From: Bog-473 sp963753115
GTDB taxonomy: Bacteria; Actinomycetota; Acidimicrobiia; Acidimicrobiales; RAAP-2
Assembly: GCA_963753115.1 (NCBI GenBank)
Contig: CAVWBB010000025.1
Coordinates: 62,001-126,000, forward strand
Direction of reading: 5' to 3'
DNA: 64,000 nt
Shown: piece after piece, positions 25,690 through 36,518 of the stretch
Position numbering within the stretch: the stretch's first letter is position 1
How the letters are laid out: every line of letters starts with the position of its first letter
Notes under the pieces: model-generated
The model's database searches: none
What the model was told of the DNA's origin: nothing
What the model saw: only the letters and a program-made list of their open reading frames with translations
Made by a program: the position numbers and the translations under genes

Positions 25690-26568
25690 CTGGTCTACGA
25701 CGATCGGCTGGGGAGATATTTGGTTCGTGAGGGGTCGAAGAGGGCCTGTCGGCGGGAGCCACGGGGTCCTGGGGCTCGGGCTCAATGTCCTCGCCGATGT
25801 GGCGGGTTCGGTCGTCCTCTGGCCGGTTCGGAGCTGGTTGACGCGATCGAGCAGTGGTCTTCGAGCTGAAGCCCGAGCCTCGCTCGTCGTCGCAACCGCT
25901 CTCAGCGTCGCCGCGGTCGGGTTGGGCATAGTCGCAGCGGCGGTCGACCTCGGGCTCTTCGTGTTGTGGGGAACTGAGTCGCATGGCCCGAATCCTCGCT
26001 GGACTCGACGACACGGCATCGCAGCAACGAGTGCGCTGGGTGTTCGTCATCCTCCTGAACTTCGCCGGCATTGCACGCGGGTTCGGGGTTGACTCACTCT
26101 TCTGTGTGTTTGTGGCAGGGGTCTTACTGTTGGAGGATCGCGAGGCCGCCCAGACATGGAGCTTTTGCAAGCGAACCTTGATGCCATCGGATTTGGGTTC
26201 TTGATTCCGGCGTTCTTTGTAGTGACGGGTCCAGTACGTTTGGATGCCCTGTTCGCCAACTCCGAGTGATTGAATCCGTGCCGTGTGCTGGTGGTGTCGA
26301 TCGCTGTGGTGCGCAAAGGACCGACCCTGCTGTATCGGTCGCGTCTTGCGTTGCGGCCTGCACTCGCGGTGGGATATCTGCAATCGAAGAGCCTGACCTC
26401 CCCGTTGTGGTTACCGAAATCGGTACTTCCCTCAACCTGCTCAGCCGGGCCACGTCGGTGGCGCGCATCGGCGCTGCATCACTCTCTATTGGTCTCCCGG
26501 CGCTCGTACTTGGTCTGCGTCCATGGACTGTGGCGAAGGACGACATGGTTACAACATCCGGTCACTGA
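25690..26568 (+). pseudogene. Broken CPA2-type cation:proton antiporter
   Basis: Pieces of a CPA2 antiporter appear in order but in changing frames. About 25780-25980: a helix-rich fragment. 25983-26204: RVRWVFVILLNFAGIARGFG and VDSLFCVFVAGVLLLEDRE, matching the family's late helices. Then ANLDAIGFGFLIPAFFVVTG in another frame at about 26160-26240, VVRKGPTLLYRSRLALRPAL at 26300-26360, and VVVTEIGTSLNLL to GLRPWTVAKDD at 26400-26548. At least three frame changes are needed. The first half of the family is missing, so this is a true 5'-truncated remnant. Confidence 0.6.
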
Positions 26569-27144
26569 CCAGGTTCTGGTCGCGCCCGCGCCCTCGTGTC
26601 CCGTGGGAACGAGGGTCGCAATGCCACCTCGTCCGCAGCTCCCGACAGGACACCTGAGCGCAAGCTCCGAGCGGGTTCTTGTCGGACATACATGTAACAA
26701 GGACCGTCGCAGGCGGGCCGACCGGTGGTAGCGGTCGCTGCAACAGTTGTGCCGGCCCGACTGGACCTTATGGTGATGGTGCTGCTTGTCTCCGGAACGG
26801 GAGGCCATCCCCTGGGGTTCTTGGACCCCCGCCGGGCCGGCGTGGCCGTACTTCCCCGTAGGGCCTTCGGCTTGACCTGCCCCGGCCATCATGGAATGAA
26901 CTGTCCTTGCGCACCGCCCTCTGTTTCATACCCTCACTGCGCGCTCTCCGCTCGCATGGGGGCAGATTGGATCTACAGCGCTCATAAGACAGCTATCTAC
27001 GGCCTGGGATCGCCGGAGGATCAAGCAGAAGATGGCAGCTTGGTACGACGTATCGATCTATTGCGTCATATTGATCAACGACGCATCAGAGCCCTCGGTC
27101 GGCGGGGCGAGAAGCTATGACGTGGCGTATGGACAATCGAGCAG
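26569..27144. other. Gene-poor stretch, possible decayed collagen-like fragment
   Basis: 576 bp with no intact gene I can support. On the minus strand around 26790-26890 a frame reads GPTGKYGHAGPAGVQ, which looks like a few eroded Gly-X-Y triplets. This is weak evidence. Nothing else is recognised. Confidence 0.3.
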
Positions 27145-27441
27145 TCATGCATGGATGGCGTCGTGGATGTCCTCCATGGACAGTTCTGTTGTCCTGTGAC
27201 CACCGCACTGCGCGCAATCCTGGGTGTGTCGCCAAGAACGGATCAAACGAGTTCGCGCTGCATTGAGATAGACAGTGAACTCCTCACCCTGCGGGTCGAT
27301 GTCGAGACCCGAGTATGAACGCCACTCGGTGGAAACGGCTCGATGTGAGACTTCGACCCCCTTTATGATGCGGCAGAACCTCTTTCTGCCAACTTCAAAG
27401 ACCCAGGTGCTGTGACATGACTCCAAGATGATCTCTTTCAT
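27145..27441 (-). CDS. Conserved-looking hypothetical protein, 98 residues
   Basis: A compact acidic-basic protein with a beta-then-alpha look (STWVFEVGRKRFCRIIKG, GEEFTVYLNAARTRLIRSW). It has a CxxC near the C-terminus (DCAQCGGH) and ends in a helix ELSMEDIHDAIH. Its composition is unlike a shadow frame. A 141-codon frame upstream (27438-27863) ends in an ATGA overlap with this start. Function unknown. Confidence 0.5.
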   Translation of the reverse strand: MKEIILESCHSTWVFEVGRKRFCRIIKGVEVSHRAVSTEWRSYSGLDIDPQGEEFTVYLNAARTRLIRSWRHTQDCAQCGGHRTTELSMEDIHDAIHA

Positions 27442-27863
27442 ACCGCATGCATTTTCCAGCTTCTTAAGCCAGATCTCAAAAGAAGAATGCAGTCGTGTTC
27501 AGTTCCTGTTGCGGTTTCTTGACAGCGACAGTTGTCTGCAGAGATTGAAGAGTAAAACGACCTATACGACCATACGGGCATCACAATTCGCCCACTAGAC
27601 TGTTGCGGCTTCGCAATAGCAAGACGGTCGTATGTCCCGTCCCCATAACCATTCAGGTCGCGGGAATCTTGCGGACTCCTGAAGGTGCTGCCCGTCCGGC
27701 AGACCTTGGACTCGAGGGACAACGCGTCAGGGCCCTCGGCGTCATCCGTGGCGACTGAAGTCACCGTGACTTCTGTTGGGAAGCGGCCCGTCAAAATCAA
27801 AATCCCTGATCTTCTCCCTCGTGGGGTGACCCGGACTGCGATCTCGGTGAGATGAGAATCCAC
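27438..27863 (-). CDS. Doubtful hypothetical protein, 141 residues
   Basis: The frame ends exactly at the ATG of the 98-residue gene (ATGA overlap), which suggests coupling. The translation (RSGILILTGRFPTEVTVTSVA and further) has no motif, is Ser/Arg-rich, and could be accidental. I list it because otherwise 27442-27943 would hold no gene. Confidence 0.25.
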   Translation of the reverse strand: MDSHLTEIAVRVTPRGRRSGILILTGRFPTEVTVTSVATDDAEGPDALSLESKVCRTGSTFRSPQDSRDLNGYGDGTYDRLAIAKPQQSSGRIVMPVWSYRSFYSSISADNCRCQETATGTEHDCILLLRSGLRSWKMHAV

Positions 27864-27943
27864 GTTGCGGTGATCGGGGGGTCAGAACTCTGATGTATCG
27901 GGGAGCTCGCTTTCCGCATCAGCACATGGTCTGAATGAGAGGA

Positions 27944-28519
27944 TCAGACGTCGCTCATCACGCCAGCGCTTGCCGCGCCCAGTCCGTCGAGAAGCAGATC
28001 CAGGCCGACTTTGAACTGCGCAGGTGTTGTTAGCCGCGTGAGCTCCTGCATCACGCCACCGCCGCCATCCTCGTCGCCCAGCGCCGCTTGGCCCCGAGCG
28101 GCCTCGAGAGCCGCGAATCCGACGGTGTACGTGTGGATTGCGCCATAGGCGCGGCGCGCGTCTCTCTCCCCGAAACCGGCCGCACTCAGGACGCCGAGCA
28201 TGGAATCCATCCGCGCGATTGCCGCGGGGGAAACCACCGGGTGCCGCAGGTAGGCATGCAGGGCCACTGGCTCGCGGACCAGGAGTTCCCGAAGGCGATC
28301 TGCCGCTTCGGCGGTCCAGCGGCGCCAATCACCTCGACGTGCCCTCGGTTTCCAGACCTCGGCGAGGAGACCATCGGTGACTTCGTCGATCAGGTCATCT
28401 TTGTCGCGCATGTGACGGTAGAGGCTCATCGGCGCCACGCCGAGTTCAGAAGCCAGGCTGCGGATGGTCATCTGCTCGGAACGTCCCTCCCGGACCGCCT
28501 GGGCAGCGGCGTCGACCAC
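27944..28519 (-). CDS. TetR-family regulator
   Basis: 191 residues from a GTG at 28519. The helix-turn-helix reads MTIRSLASELGVAPMSLYRHMRDKDDL, followed by a TetR_C-type ligand domain (REPVALHAYLRHPVVSP, AYGAIHTYTVGFAALE). The family usually has 10-20 residues before this start. An ATG at 28545 gives MGSISRQQ if one G of a GGGG run is removed, so the N-terminus is uncertain. Upstream are three copies of GTACGTGTAC, also seen before the patatin gene at 39365. This suggests a local regulon. Confidence 0.82.
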   Translation of the reverse strand: MVDAAAQAVREGRSEQMTIRSLASELGVAPMSLYRHMRDKDDLIDEVTDGLLAEVWKPRARRGDWRRWTAEAADRLRELLVREPVALHAYLRHPVVSPAAIARMDSMLGVLSAAGFGERDARRAYGAIHTYTVGFAALEAARGQAALGDEDGGGGVMQELTRLTTPAQFKVGLDLLLDGLGAASAGVMSDV

Positions 28520-28624
28520 CTGCTGCCTCGAGATGCTTCCCCATGCGGCGCGCCCGTGCTTTTTCGAGTCGGCTTTCGGACTGGTCGCTTGCGGTCTTCC
28601 ATCCAGAAAAGGCTACCCAGAAGG

Positions 28625-28666
28625 GTACGTGTACGTGTACGACTCTCCCTGGAGGGGTACGTGTAC
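28625..28666. promoter_or_regulatory. Three GTACGTGTAC boxes, candidate TetR operator
   Basis: GTACGTGTAC occurs at 28625-28634, 28631-28640 (overlapping) and 28657-28666. The first and third are part of GGGTACGTGTACG. They lie between the TetR gene (start 28519, minus) and the SDR remnant (start 28983, plus). Confidence 0.6.
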
Positions 28667-28982
28667 GCAAAGACCCATACCCGGGTTGGAGAAGGGAGGC
28701 AGCGAGTGAACTGGATCTGGGCTGCAGTGTGGAGTCTCGGTGTCGCTTCTCTTCGTTTTCAGCGTGGTCATGTGCGCGCCGAGCGCCAGAAGGATCATCT
28801 CGACGCGGGGAGTCAGGCCCCCGTTCCCCCGGGATCGGCGCCAAGTGAGGTCGCGACATCGGATCCATCTGATCCACCTCCACTCGGCAGTCCCAACGAG
28901 ATCATTCGCGGCCCAAGTAGCGACGTTTTTGTTCGCCCCACGCTTCACAACCAAAGAGTCGACGAAGAGAGGATCTAACACG

Positions 28983-29990
28983 ATGACCACCCGACCGATC
29001 GCTGTGGTGACGGGCGCCTCCGGCGGCGTTGGACGGGCCACCGTCCGAGTCTTTGCGGAAGCCGGCTACGACGTGGCGCTTCTAGCCCGTGGCATCGCCG
29101 GCCTCGAAGGCACCGCAAAGGAGGTTGAGGCAGCTGGCGGTCGGGCGTTGGTGATCACGACGGATGTCGGCAGTTTCGAGGAGGTCGACGCCGCGGCAAC
29201 GCTGGTGGAGAGCGAGCTCGGACCGATCGACGTCTGGGTCAATGACGCCATGACGACCGTGTTCGCCCCCACCTGGGAGATCGACCCGGAAGACTTTCAG
29301 CGGGCTGTCGAAGTCACCTTCCTCGGCCAGGTGTGGGGGACGATGGCAGCCCTCGCCCGCATGCGGCCGCGAAAATCGGGGGAGCATCGTCAACGTCGGT
29401 TCCGCCCTTGCCTACATGGGGATCCCCCTGCAGACCGCCTACTGCTCCTCGAATTTTGCCTGCCGGGGGTTCTTCGAGTCGGTGCGCGCCGAACTACTCC
29501 ATGAAACACAGCGCCATCCGGTTGAGCATGGTGCATCTACCCGCCGTGAACACCCCCCAGTTCGACTGGTGCGAGACCACCCTGGACCGCCATCCCCTCA
29601 GCCGGTCCCGCCCATCTACCAACCCGAAATCCCTGCTCACTTCATCCTCGAAGTGGTGCATAATGGTCGCCGCACGAAGGTAGTCGGCGCGTGGAATAAG
29701 GTGCTCGTGATCGCGGGGAGCCTGTTCCCCGGACTCGGCAACACATACGCCGCTCTCGGGGCCTGGGACAGGCAGCTCGCCTCGATCTCGACCTACCGAT
29801 CTCACCGGGGCGGAAATCCAATCTCCATCTCCCCGTCGATACTGCGGAGGACTACGGCGTGAACGGCATTTTCGACGATCGTGCGGGGGGGTCTCTTCGA
29901 TCCCAGCTTCCTCCGCTCCCTGCCTGACGTCGTCCGTACTCTCTGGGATCTTGTAACTGCGTCCGCACGGCGCGGGCGAAGGGTAAGAGG
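28983..29990 (+). pseudogene. Short-chain dehydrogenase/reductase, at least four frameshifts
   Basis: Starts at an ATG at 28983 with the Rossmann motif VVTGASGGVGRATVR. The frame is good to about 29374, where an extra A in AAAA breaks it. The next frame has SIVNVGSALAYMGIPLQTAYC, which carries the SDR catalytic region (S, then Y in QTAYC; the usual Lys appears as Asn in SSNF). Further shifts near 29505 and 29600 carry SMVHLPAVNTPQFDW and then PVPPIYQPEIPAHF. The tail (DYGVNGIFDDRA) continues to about 29990. Family order and motifs are kept, so damage is recent or due to sequence errors. The substrate is unknown. Confidence 0.6.
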
Positions 29991-30028
29991 TACTCGGTGT
30001 GGTCTGGCGCTCAAGACGGTGGACGCCC

Positions 30029-30690
30029 GATGAAGCTCCCCCACTTCACGCAGCACGGCACCCGGAAGAGCGGCGACGCCCTGGACCTCTTCGTGGGAGG
30101 AGTCCACGCTCTTGCGACAGTTGTTCGCAAAGTGGAACACCACCACACCGGACCGGACGATGGGGGGAAACGCGGTCACTGCCAAGTGGGACCATGGCAC
30201 CGTCGGCAAGTTGCTCCTCGAGCATGCCGCGGTCCGGCCCCGCTGCCGCCGAAGACATCGCCCGCGTTCGGGAGAGAAGTAGGTCGAACACAAGAGGCCC
30301 GACGGCTCGTGGAGACGAGTCGCCTCGTTCGCCCAGTCCTGGACGAGATGTACGACAACTCCCGCGGCGTCCAACCGATCTCCATGGCTATTGCACCGGG
30401 CTTCATCAAGGCCCCTTGAGCAGCTCCAAGACCTCTTGCGTCAGGAGCTGGGTGGCGGACCGGAGAGTCTCGCCCGATCCGAATTGACCGCCGCCCTTGG
30501 CCCTGAGCGCACCCGGCTGCGCAGTGCCAAGTTCATCCGTAAACACGCCCCGGCGCACCCCGGACCGGGGCAACGCTGGTACGACCGGGACCCGGGCCTT
30601 CTTTGGGTGCATGCGGCCGAAGATCGACTGCGCGGTTTCCCATGGGGCGAGAGCCACCTCGGCGACCGCAAGTTGGCGGAGCGCTATGAC
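30029..30690 (+). pseudogene. Hemerythrin-like domain protein, several frameshifts
   Basis: Fragments in all three plus frames follow one another: MKLPHFTQHGTRKSGDALDLF, then LRQLFAKWNTTT and AVTAKWDHGTVGKLLLEHAAVR. After these come VRPVLDEMYDNSRGV, DLLRQELGGGPESL and ALGPERTRLRSAKFIRKHAP, ending near FPWGESHLGDRKLAERYD. The alternating helices and His/Glu spacing resemble actinobacterial HHE hemerythrin-like proteins. This family call is from memory and moderate at best. No frame is open for more than about 170 codons. Confidence 0.4.
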
Positions 30691-31290
30691 CGTGAAGACC
30701 GCAGACCTCCCTCGCACGTGCCCGACACGTTCGGGTGGCGCTCGGAGTGCGCTACCTCCTGCTCACCGGGGTGCTCGTGGGTGCCGTGGGTCTCGCTGGG
30801 AGATTCCTGGCTTGGCCGCTTCTGACGAGCACCGTCGGACCCACCGCTTACGTCTTCGCAACCCACCCCCACAGCGAGGCCGCCAGGTTCCGAAACGCGT
30901 TGGTCGGCCATGGGGTAGCCATCGCCAGCGGGCTGGGCGCCCTCGCCGCCTTCGGGCTCGCGGGTACCCATCGATCAACGAGACCGGATCGCCCTCGGCC
31001 GCCCAGGTGGCCGCAGCGGTGCTCGGCGTCGGCCTCACCGTCTTCTTCTTCTTGGAGGTGGCCGGGTCGCATCACGCTCCCGCGGCGGCAACGGTGCTGC
31101 TCGTCACCACGGGGCTTGCGAAGCCAGGGGCTCCTCTGATTGGCCTGGTCCTGGGTTTCGCGATCCCATCGCGCTCGGACCATTGGTCGGGCGGATCCCC
31201 TTCGCTCCCAGGACCCGGGTCGAACCATACTCGCACGCCGCGAACCGTCCCGGGACGGCCGGGAGGTCGTCTCGTGAGAGCTCTCCGGGG
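30686..31290 (+). pseudogene. HPP-family membrane protein, frameshifted
   Basis: An ATG at 30686 starts MTVKTADLPRTCPT. The frame then shifts into VRYLLLTGVLVGAVGLAGRF, STVGPTAYVFATHPHSEAAR and RNALVGHGVAIASGLGALAA. The PTAYV...P...AxxRNxxxGH pattern is the HPP family signature. A second shift at about 30970 gives AAQVAAAVLGVGLTVFFFLE, then HHAPAAATVLLVTTGLAKPG, matching the HPPAGATAL region with HAPAAAT. HPP proteins are membrane proteins linked to nitrite transport. At least two frame changes are needed. Confidence 0.55.
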
Positions 31291-31291
31291 A

Positions 31292-33047
31292 ATGACGGGT
31301 TCGCGCCCATAGAGGACTATGCCGTCCTCGGCGACGGGCGGACCGTTGCACTCTTGGCCGGCGACGGCAGCGTTGATGGTGGGCCCTCCCTGCGCTCGAC
31401 TCCCCCCCCGTGCTGTCCGGCCTCCTCGAACCCGATGGCGGGGGTCGCCTCACCCTGGCGCCCTCGAAGGACCAGAAGTCGCCCGCCGATACATCGAAGA
31501 CACCAACGTGCTCGACGGTGCAACACAACAGAGACCGGCATCGCTCGTATCACCGCGGCGCTCAACGTGGGATCGGCAGGCCGGCTGCCCTGGACCGAAC
31601 TCGCCCAGCGGATCGAATCCTCGCCGGTATCGTGGACCTCCGTTGGAAATTCACCCCCGGAGACCGGTTCGACCGAGCCAACCCATGGGTGACCGACTGC
31701 GGTGGGACCCCGTTGCCCACCATCGAGGACCAGACAATCGGAGTGGTCCTCGATGGTTTCCCTGCCCCCGTGGTCACCGCGCACAGCGTCTTCGGCCGAG
31801 GCAGGCTGTGCGAAGGGGATCGAGCGCTCGTCGCCGTCGTGGCCACCGACGAGGAACCGCTGTTCATCCCCACGGCCAACGCCATCCAGTCTCGGTTGGA
31901 CCGGACCATCGACTCCTGGCGCCACTGGGCCCTGTTGCTCACCTGCGTCGGCCCTTGGAACGCCCCAGTACGAGTCAGCGTTAGCGCTCAAGACCCTGCT
32001 GGCTGAACGTTCCGGCGCGATCGCTGCGGCCGCCACGACCTCACTACCGGAGCGGTCGGAGGCACCAAGAACTGGGACTACCGATACGCGTGGGTGCGAG
32101 ACTCGTCGTTCACCCTCGACGCCCTCATCAATCTCGGCTTACACGAAGAAGTCCATGGAGCCGTCTCCTGGCTGCTTGGAGCGATCAAGGACAATGGCGG
32201 TGACCTGCTTGTCTTCTACAGCCTCGATGGAACCGTGGCCGACCGGGAGGAGACGTTCGACATAGCCGGCTGGCAGCACAGCCAGCCGGTCCGCTCCGGG
32301 AATTCCGCCCTGGGCCAGACACAACTCGGCACCTACGGCGACCTGTTTGACACCGTCAGCCGATATCGCGCCGAAGGCCACCTCATCGACCCGAGCACCG
32401 GACGCATGCTTGCCGATCTGGCCGACCGCTGCTGCGATCAGTGGCGACACCGCGACTCCGGCATCTGGGAACTCGACGCCTGCCAGCACTACACCATCTC
32501 CAAAATTGGCTGCTGGGTCGCGCTCGATAGAGCTGCCCACCTCGCCGAATTGGACGAGATTCCAGGCCTGCACATCGAGCGCTGGCGATCAGTCTCCGAA
32601 GAGATTCGGACCTGGGTCAACGACCATTGCTGGTCGAACTCCAAACAGGCTTACACCTTCTACGCCGGAACGGACGACCTCGACGCCGCCGTGCTCCTCG
32701 CTGGACGCACCGGCTTCGAACGCGGCCCTCGATTTGCGTCGACCATCGACGCCATTGCCAATGAGCTCGGCCATGGACCGCTGGTCTATCGATACACTGG
32801 CATGAGGAGGAAGAAGGCGCCTTTGTCGCCTGCAGTTTCTGGATGGTCGATGCCCTCGTTCAGACTGGCCAGACCAGCGAGCCCGCCACATCATGGAGGG
32901 CGCCGTCGCCCTGGCTAACGACGTCGGGCTCTTCTCCGAGCAGATCGACCCCGACACGGGCGCCTTCTTGGGCAACATGCCCCAAGGCTTGTCCCACCCG
33001 CGCTGATCAATGCGGCGTTCGCCCTCGAAGGAGCGGGCCGCCAGTGA
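31292..33047 (+). pseudogene. GH15-family glucanase/trehalase-like, several frameshifts
   Basis: Spans 1756 bp, the full length of the family (about 580 residues). The N-terminus FAPIEDYAVLGDGRTVALLAGDGSV is one G out of frame from the ATG at 31292. Mid-parts lie in another frame (WVTDCGGTPLPTIEDQ, VVATDEEPLFIP). The catalytic module is intact from NWDYRYAWVRDSSFTL (about 32070) through WELDACQHYTISKIGCW to about 32800. A last shift gives EEGAFVACSFWMVDAL and ends SHPALINAAFALEGAGRQ before tandem TGATGA stops. GH15 enzymes cut alpha-1,4 glucans or trehalose. As written, no functional protein can be made. Confidence 0.7.
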
Positions 33048-33075
33048 TGACTCGCACATCCCAAGGAGACGCACC

Positions 33076-33411
33076 GTGACATCGTCCTTGTCTCACCCGA
33101 CCCGTCCCCGCCCGACTTTGGGTCTGATCCGTCTGGCCTGGGCCGCCATGCTCCTTGCCGCTCCCGCAGCAGTCCTCGACGCGGTGGCGGCCCGGTTGAC
33201 TCGGCCTCGGTGACCGTTACCCGCTCTCGGGGCCCGTCACGCGCCCCAGGGATTTCGAAGTCGCTACCTGGCCGAAGTGGCGTCGAGCCGGATCCCTCGT
33301 CGACGCCGCTCATAGCTTCACCGCAGTCGGACTCGGAGTCAGTTCTCCTCGCTGGAGGCGGGTTGGCCTCGCAGACGGTGTCGTGGCCGCCGCATTTGCA
33401 GCCGGAGATTG
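33076..33411 (+). pseudogene. Small membrane protein, frameshifted
   Basis: A GTG at 33076 with an AAGGAGACG site starts a frame with LIRLAWAAMLLAAPAAVLDAV. The frame ends early at 33213. A second frame continues with EVATWPKWRRAGSLVDAAHS and FTAVGLGVSSPRWRR then VVAAAFAAG. The two parts together look like a four-helix small actinobacterial membrane protein. One or two indels are needed. Confidence 0.4.
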
Positions 33412-33523
33412 AGGTAACCGGGTCGCCTCCGGGTGCACCGAGACGATTGCGGCATCGCCAACACCAAGTGACTCGAACCCAACCCGAAGTCGAAACAACC
33501 CGTAATCGAAAGAAGGCACAGAG

Positions 33524-35342
33524 ATGAGTGAGACGGTTGCAGATTTCGTTCTGTCCAGGCTGCGCGAACCGGGCATGAAGCAGGTCTCGGGTAGCCCGGA
33601 GACGGCATGAACGGACTGCTGGCGGCGTGGGGGAGAGTAGGCAACGAACCTAAGTTCGTCCAAGCTCGTCATGAGGAGATGGCAGAGTTCGAAGCCGTCG
33701 GCTACGCCAAATTCCGGTGAGGTCGGCGTGTCCGCGGCGACCTCGGGCCCTGGTGCAGTTCATCTGCTCAACGGTCTCTACGACGCAAAGTTGGATCACG
33801 TGCCGGTGGTGGCCATTGTGGGCCAGACCTCGCGCTCGGCGATGGGTGGCTCTTACCAACAGGAGATCGACCTGATTTCGATCTAGAAGGACAGTTGCCA
33901 TGAATTCGTGGAGATGGCGACCGTGCGCGGAGCGGTTGCCCGAACCTAATCGACCGGGCCATCCGGTGGCGACGGCCACTCACAGCCCGACCCTGCCGGT
34001 CAGGGTCTGCGCCACTTCGACGTCCAAGAGCTGAAATACTGGGCGCCCGGTCAAGCGACTAAGATGGTGCCCTCGAGCATCGGGACGGACTTGGTGAACC
34101 CAGGTCGCTGGCGGGAGGCCGATGGGCAAGGCCGACGAGATCCTCGACGAAGGAGGGTCGTGCGCGAGGATCTTGGTCGGCCAAGGTGCCCACGGCGCTC
34201 GGAAGGAGGTCCTCGAGGTTGCCGATCTGCTCGGTGCAGGGGTCCTGGCCAAGGCTTTGCTGGGCAAAGACGTTCTCAGGCCGATGACCTCCCGTTCGTC
34301 ACCGGAGCAATCGGGCTGCTCGGAACTGGGCAGGGCTACGAAATGATGATGGACTGCGACACGGTCCTGACCGTCGGCTCGAACTTCCCCTACACCCAGT
34401 TCATGCCCAAAGGCGATCAGGCCCGGGGGATCCAGATCGATCAGGACAGTTCCCTCATCGGGATCCGCTATCCGTACGAGTTGAATATCGTCGCGGACGC
34501 CACGTATACCCTGCGGCACTGATCCCCAAATTGGAACGCAAGGCCGATCGTTCGTGGCACGACACGGTCAGACGAACGTGGCCGGTTGGTAGAACACATG
34601 CAACGTATCGCCCATGACCGACAGCGACCTGCCTGGGGTTGTGAACCCGCAGCGGTTGGTGCTCGAGCTGAGCGAACAACTCCCCAGCAACGCCATGGTC
34701 GCCGCCGACTCGGGTTCGTGGAGCAACTGGTATGGGCGGGATCTCCGGTTCCGAGGGGATGTGCGTGGATCGCTATCGGAGACGCTGGCGACCATGAGCC
34801 CAGGGTGCCTTATGTGATCAGCACCAAGTTCGCCCCCACCCCGACCGACCGGCCATCGCCATCGTAGAGACGGCGCCATGCAGTGAACGGCGTGGCCGAC
34901 TCCTGACGGTCGAACGGTATTGAAGAAGTAGTACTCGAACCACGCCCGGCTCATCGTGGCCGTCCTGCACAACAACGATCTGAATCAGGTCACCTGGGAA
35001 ATGCGGGCCATGGAGAGCACACCGAAGTTCAGGTCAATACGCAGTCCCTACCTGACCACTCGTACAGCGTTCACGTAGTCCGTGGACATACACGCCATCG
35101 AAGTCACCGAACCGGGCCGAGATCGCCGACTCCCTGGCGCCAGGCCTACGCAGCCGACCGGCCAACCGTTCTTGACGTTCACACGGATCCCAACGTTCCT
35201 CCGATCCCGCCGCACGCCACCTTTGATCAGGTGAAGTCCGCCGGTCTCGCCGTGCTGCACGGCGACGAGGACGCCCACGCCGTGGTCGCCAGGCATGAAA
35301 CAGAAAGTGCAGGAGTTTCTCCCCGGCCGAAAGGATCGATGA
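33524..35342 (+). pseudogene. ThDP-dependent oxidase (pyruvate oxidase / acetolactate synthase family), many frameshifts
   Basis: An ATG at 33524 begins MSETVADFVLSRL. A missing base near 33592 breaks it before DGMNGLLAAWGRVG. The family's catalytic Glu region EPKFVQARHEEMAEFEAVGY is clear, followed by ATSGPGAVHLLNGLYDAKLD and PVVAIVGQTSRSAMGG. An in-frame TAG occurs at 33883-33885. The middle domain has DLPFVTGAIGLLGTGQGYEM and FPYTQFMPKGDQARGIQID. The C-terminal ThDP domain starts PSNAMVAADSGSWSNWYGR, and the tail reaches DVHTDPNVPPIPPHATFDQV. The frame ends at TGA 35340-35342, overlapping the next gene's ATG. At least six indels plus one stop are needed. Confidence 0.65.
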
Positions 35343-35817
35343 TCCGCGCCCACAGAATTCGCTGGCTTACCATCGCCGTCCCCACGAGGCATGGGTTCGT
35401 CGCCCGAGCGTTGCACGACGTGCGCACCGGTCGCTTCGAGCGGACCCTAGCTGGTCTCGCCGCAGCCGGTGCCATCGTCACGACCGTGGTCCCCACCTCC
35501 CACGACAGCGCCAGCTTCGGGAACAAGATGATGTGGTGGCCGATCCTGACCGTCCCCACCCTTCTTCCAGCGGGGATCGCTGCGGTGTTCAGCCGACGGG
35601 CCGCGAAGACGGTCCTCCCGGTGGCGTCGCTGCTCGTCATCGCCAATGGGGCGCAGGGTACCTTCCTTCATATGCGAGGAATTGGGCGTAAACCTGGCGG
35701 ATTCAAGAACCTTCGCTACAACCTCGAGATGGGTCCGCCGGCTTCGCGGCCGCCTTGGCCAGCCTGGTCGGGGGTATGGGTTTGTTGGCGGCGCTGCTGC
35801 GCCGGGAGGGAGGTTGA
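35339..35817 (+). CDS. Membrane protein in the sugar-acid oxidation cluster, one apparent frameshift
   Basis: Starts at an ATG at 35339, overlapping the ThDP gene stop. The translation has TLAGLAAAGAIVTTVVPT, WWPILTVPTLLPAGIAAVFS and TVLPVASLLVIANGAQGTF, i.e. three helices. Near 35730 the frame shifts, after which FAAALASLVGGMGLLAALL completes a fourth helix to the stop at 35815-35817. It sits between the ThDP enzyme and a gluconate-2-dehydrogenase subunit 3-like gene, so it is probably part of the same membrane system. The family was not identified. Confidence 0.5.
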
Positions 35818-36518
35818 ATGGCATACCGCAACCCGTCGGCCAGATGCGTGACCCCCGGTGGTCGGGGGCGGTTCCCCGGTTTCGATGTCCTCGATGAGGT
35901 GAATCGGTGGGACGACGTCACGGCGGGGTCGTGCTGGCCCGATTGGACCCGCAGCCCGAGGTGTCGTTCTTCACCGTCGCTGAACAGGCGACCGCGGAGG
36001 CACTGTTCGACCGGCTCCTTGGGCAGGATGCCGACCCGAAGGTGCCGGTACTCCTCCTTGTTGACCGCCGACTCGCACTCGGCCAAACCGACGGCTGGCG
36101 TTATGAAGACATGCCCGAGGACGGCCGCGCCTGGCGCGAGACATTGGCTGGTCTCGACGCCGACGCCCGCGCCCGCCACGATGAGTGCTTTCACCGCCTG
36201 GCCTGGGAGCAGCAGGGCGCCCTGGTCCAGGCGGTGCATCACGCGGACTGCTGGCATGGAATGCCCGGTGCACGGGTCTGGAGCCTGTGGACCCGCTACA
36301 CCAGTACGGCCTTCTACTCCCATCCATGGGCTTGGAACGAGATCGGCTTTGGTGGCCCCGCCTATCCGCGAGGTTACAAGGCGCTCGGCATGAACAAAAG
36401 GGAGGGCTGGGAGGTCGCCGACCATCACAGTGCAGACCCGGTGACGTTTGCTCCGCGCGTCGAGAGAGCCAAGAACCGGCATGCCGGAATCACCGGCACG
36501 GACCGCAGTGCCCAATGA
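35818..36518 (+). CDS. Gluconate 2-dehydrogenase subunit 3-like protein, one apparent frameshift
   Basis: An ATG at 35818 starts MAYRNPSARCVTPGGRGR. After VNRWDDVTAG a G seems missing near 35928, and the other frame continues VVLARLDPQPEVSFFT to the stop. The second part has EQATAEALFDRLLGQ, TDGWRYEDMPEDG and the conserved ARVWSLWTRYTSTAFYSH, typical of the Gluconate_2-dh3 family. Subunit 3 works with a GMC flavoprotein and a cytochrome in periplasmic sugar or alcohol oxidation. The GMC partner follows with overlapping stop and start. No twin-arginine signal is evident. Confidence 0.7.
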
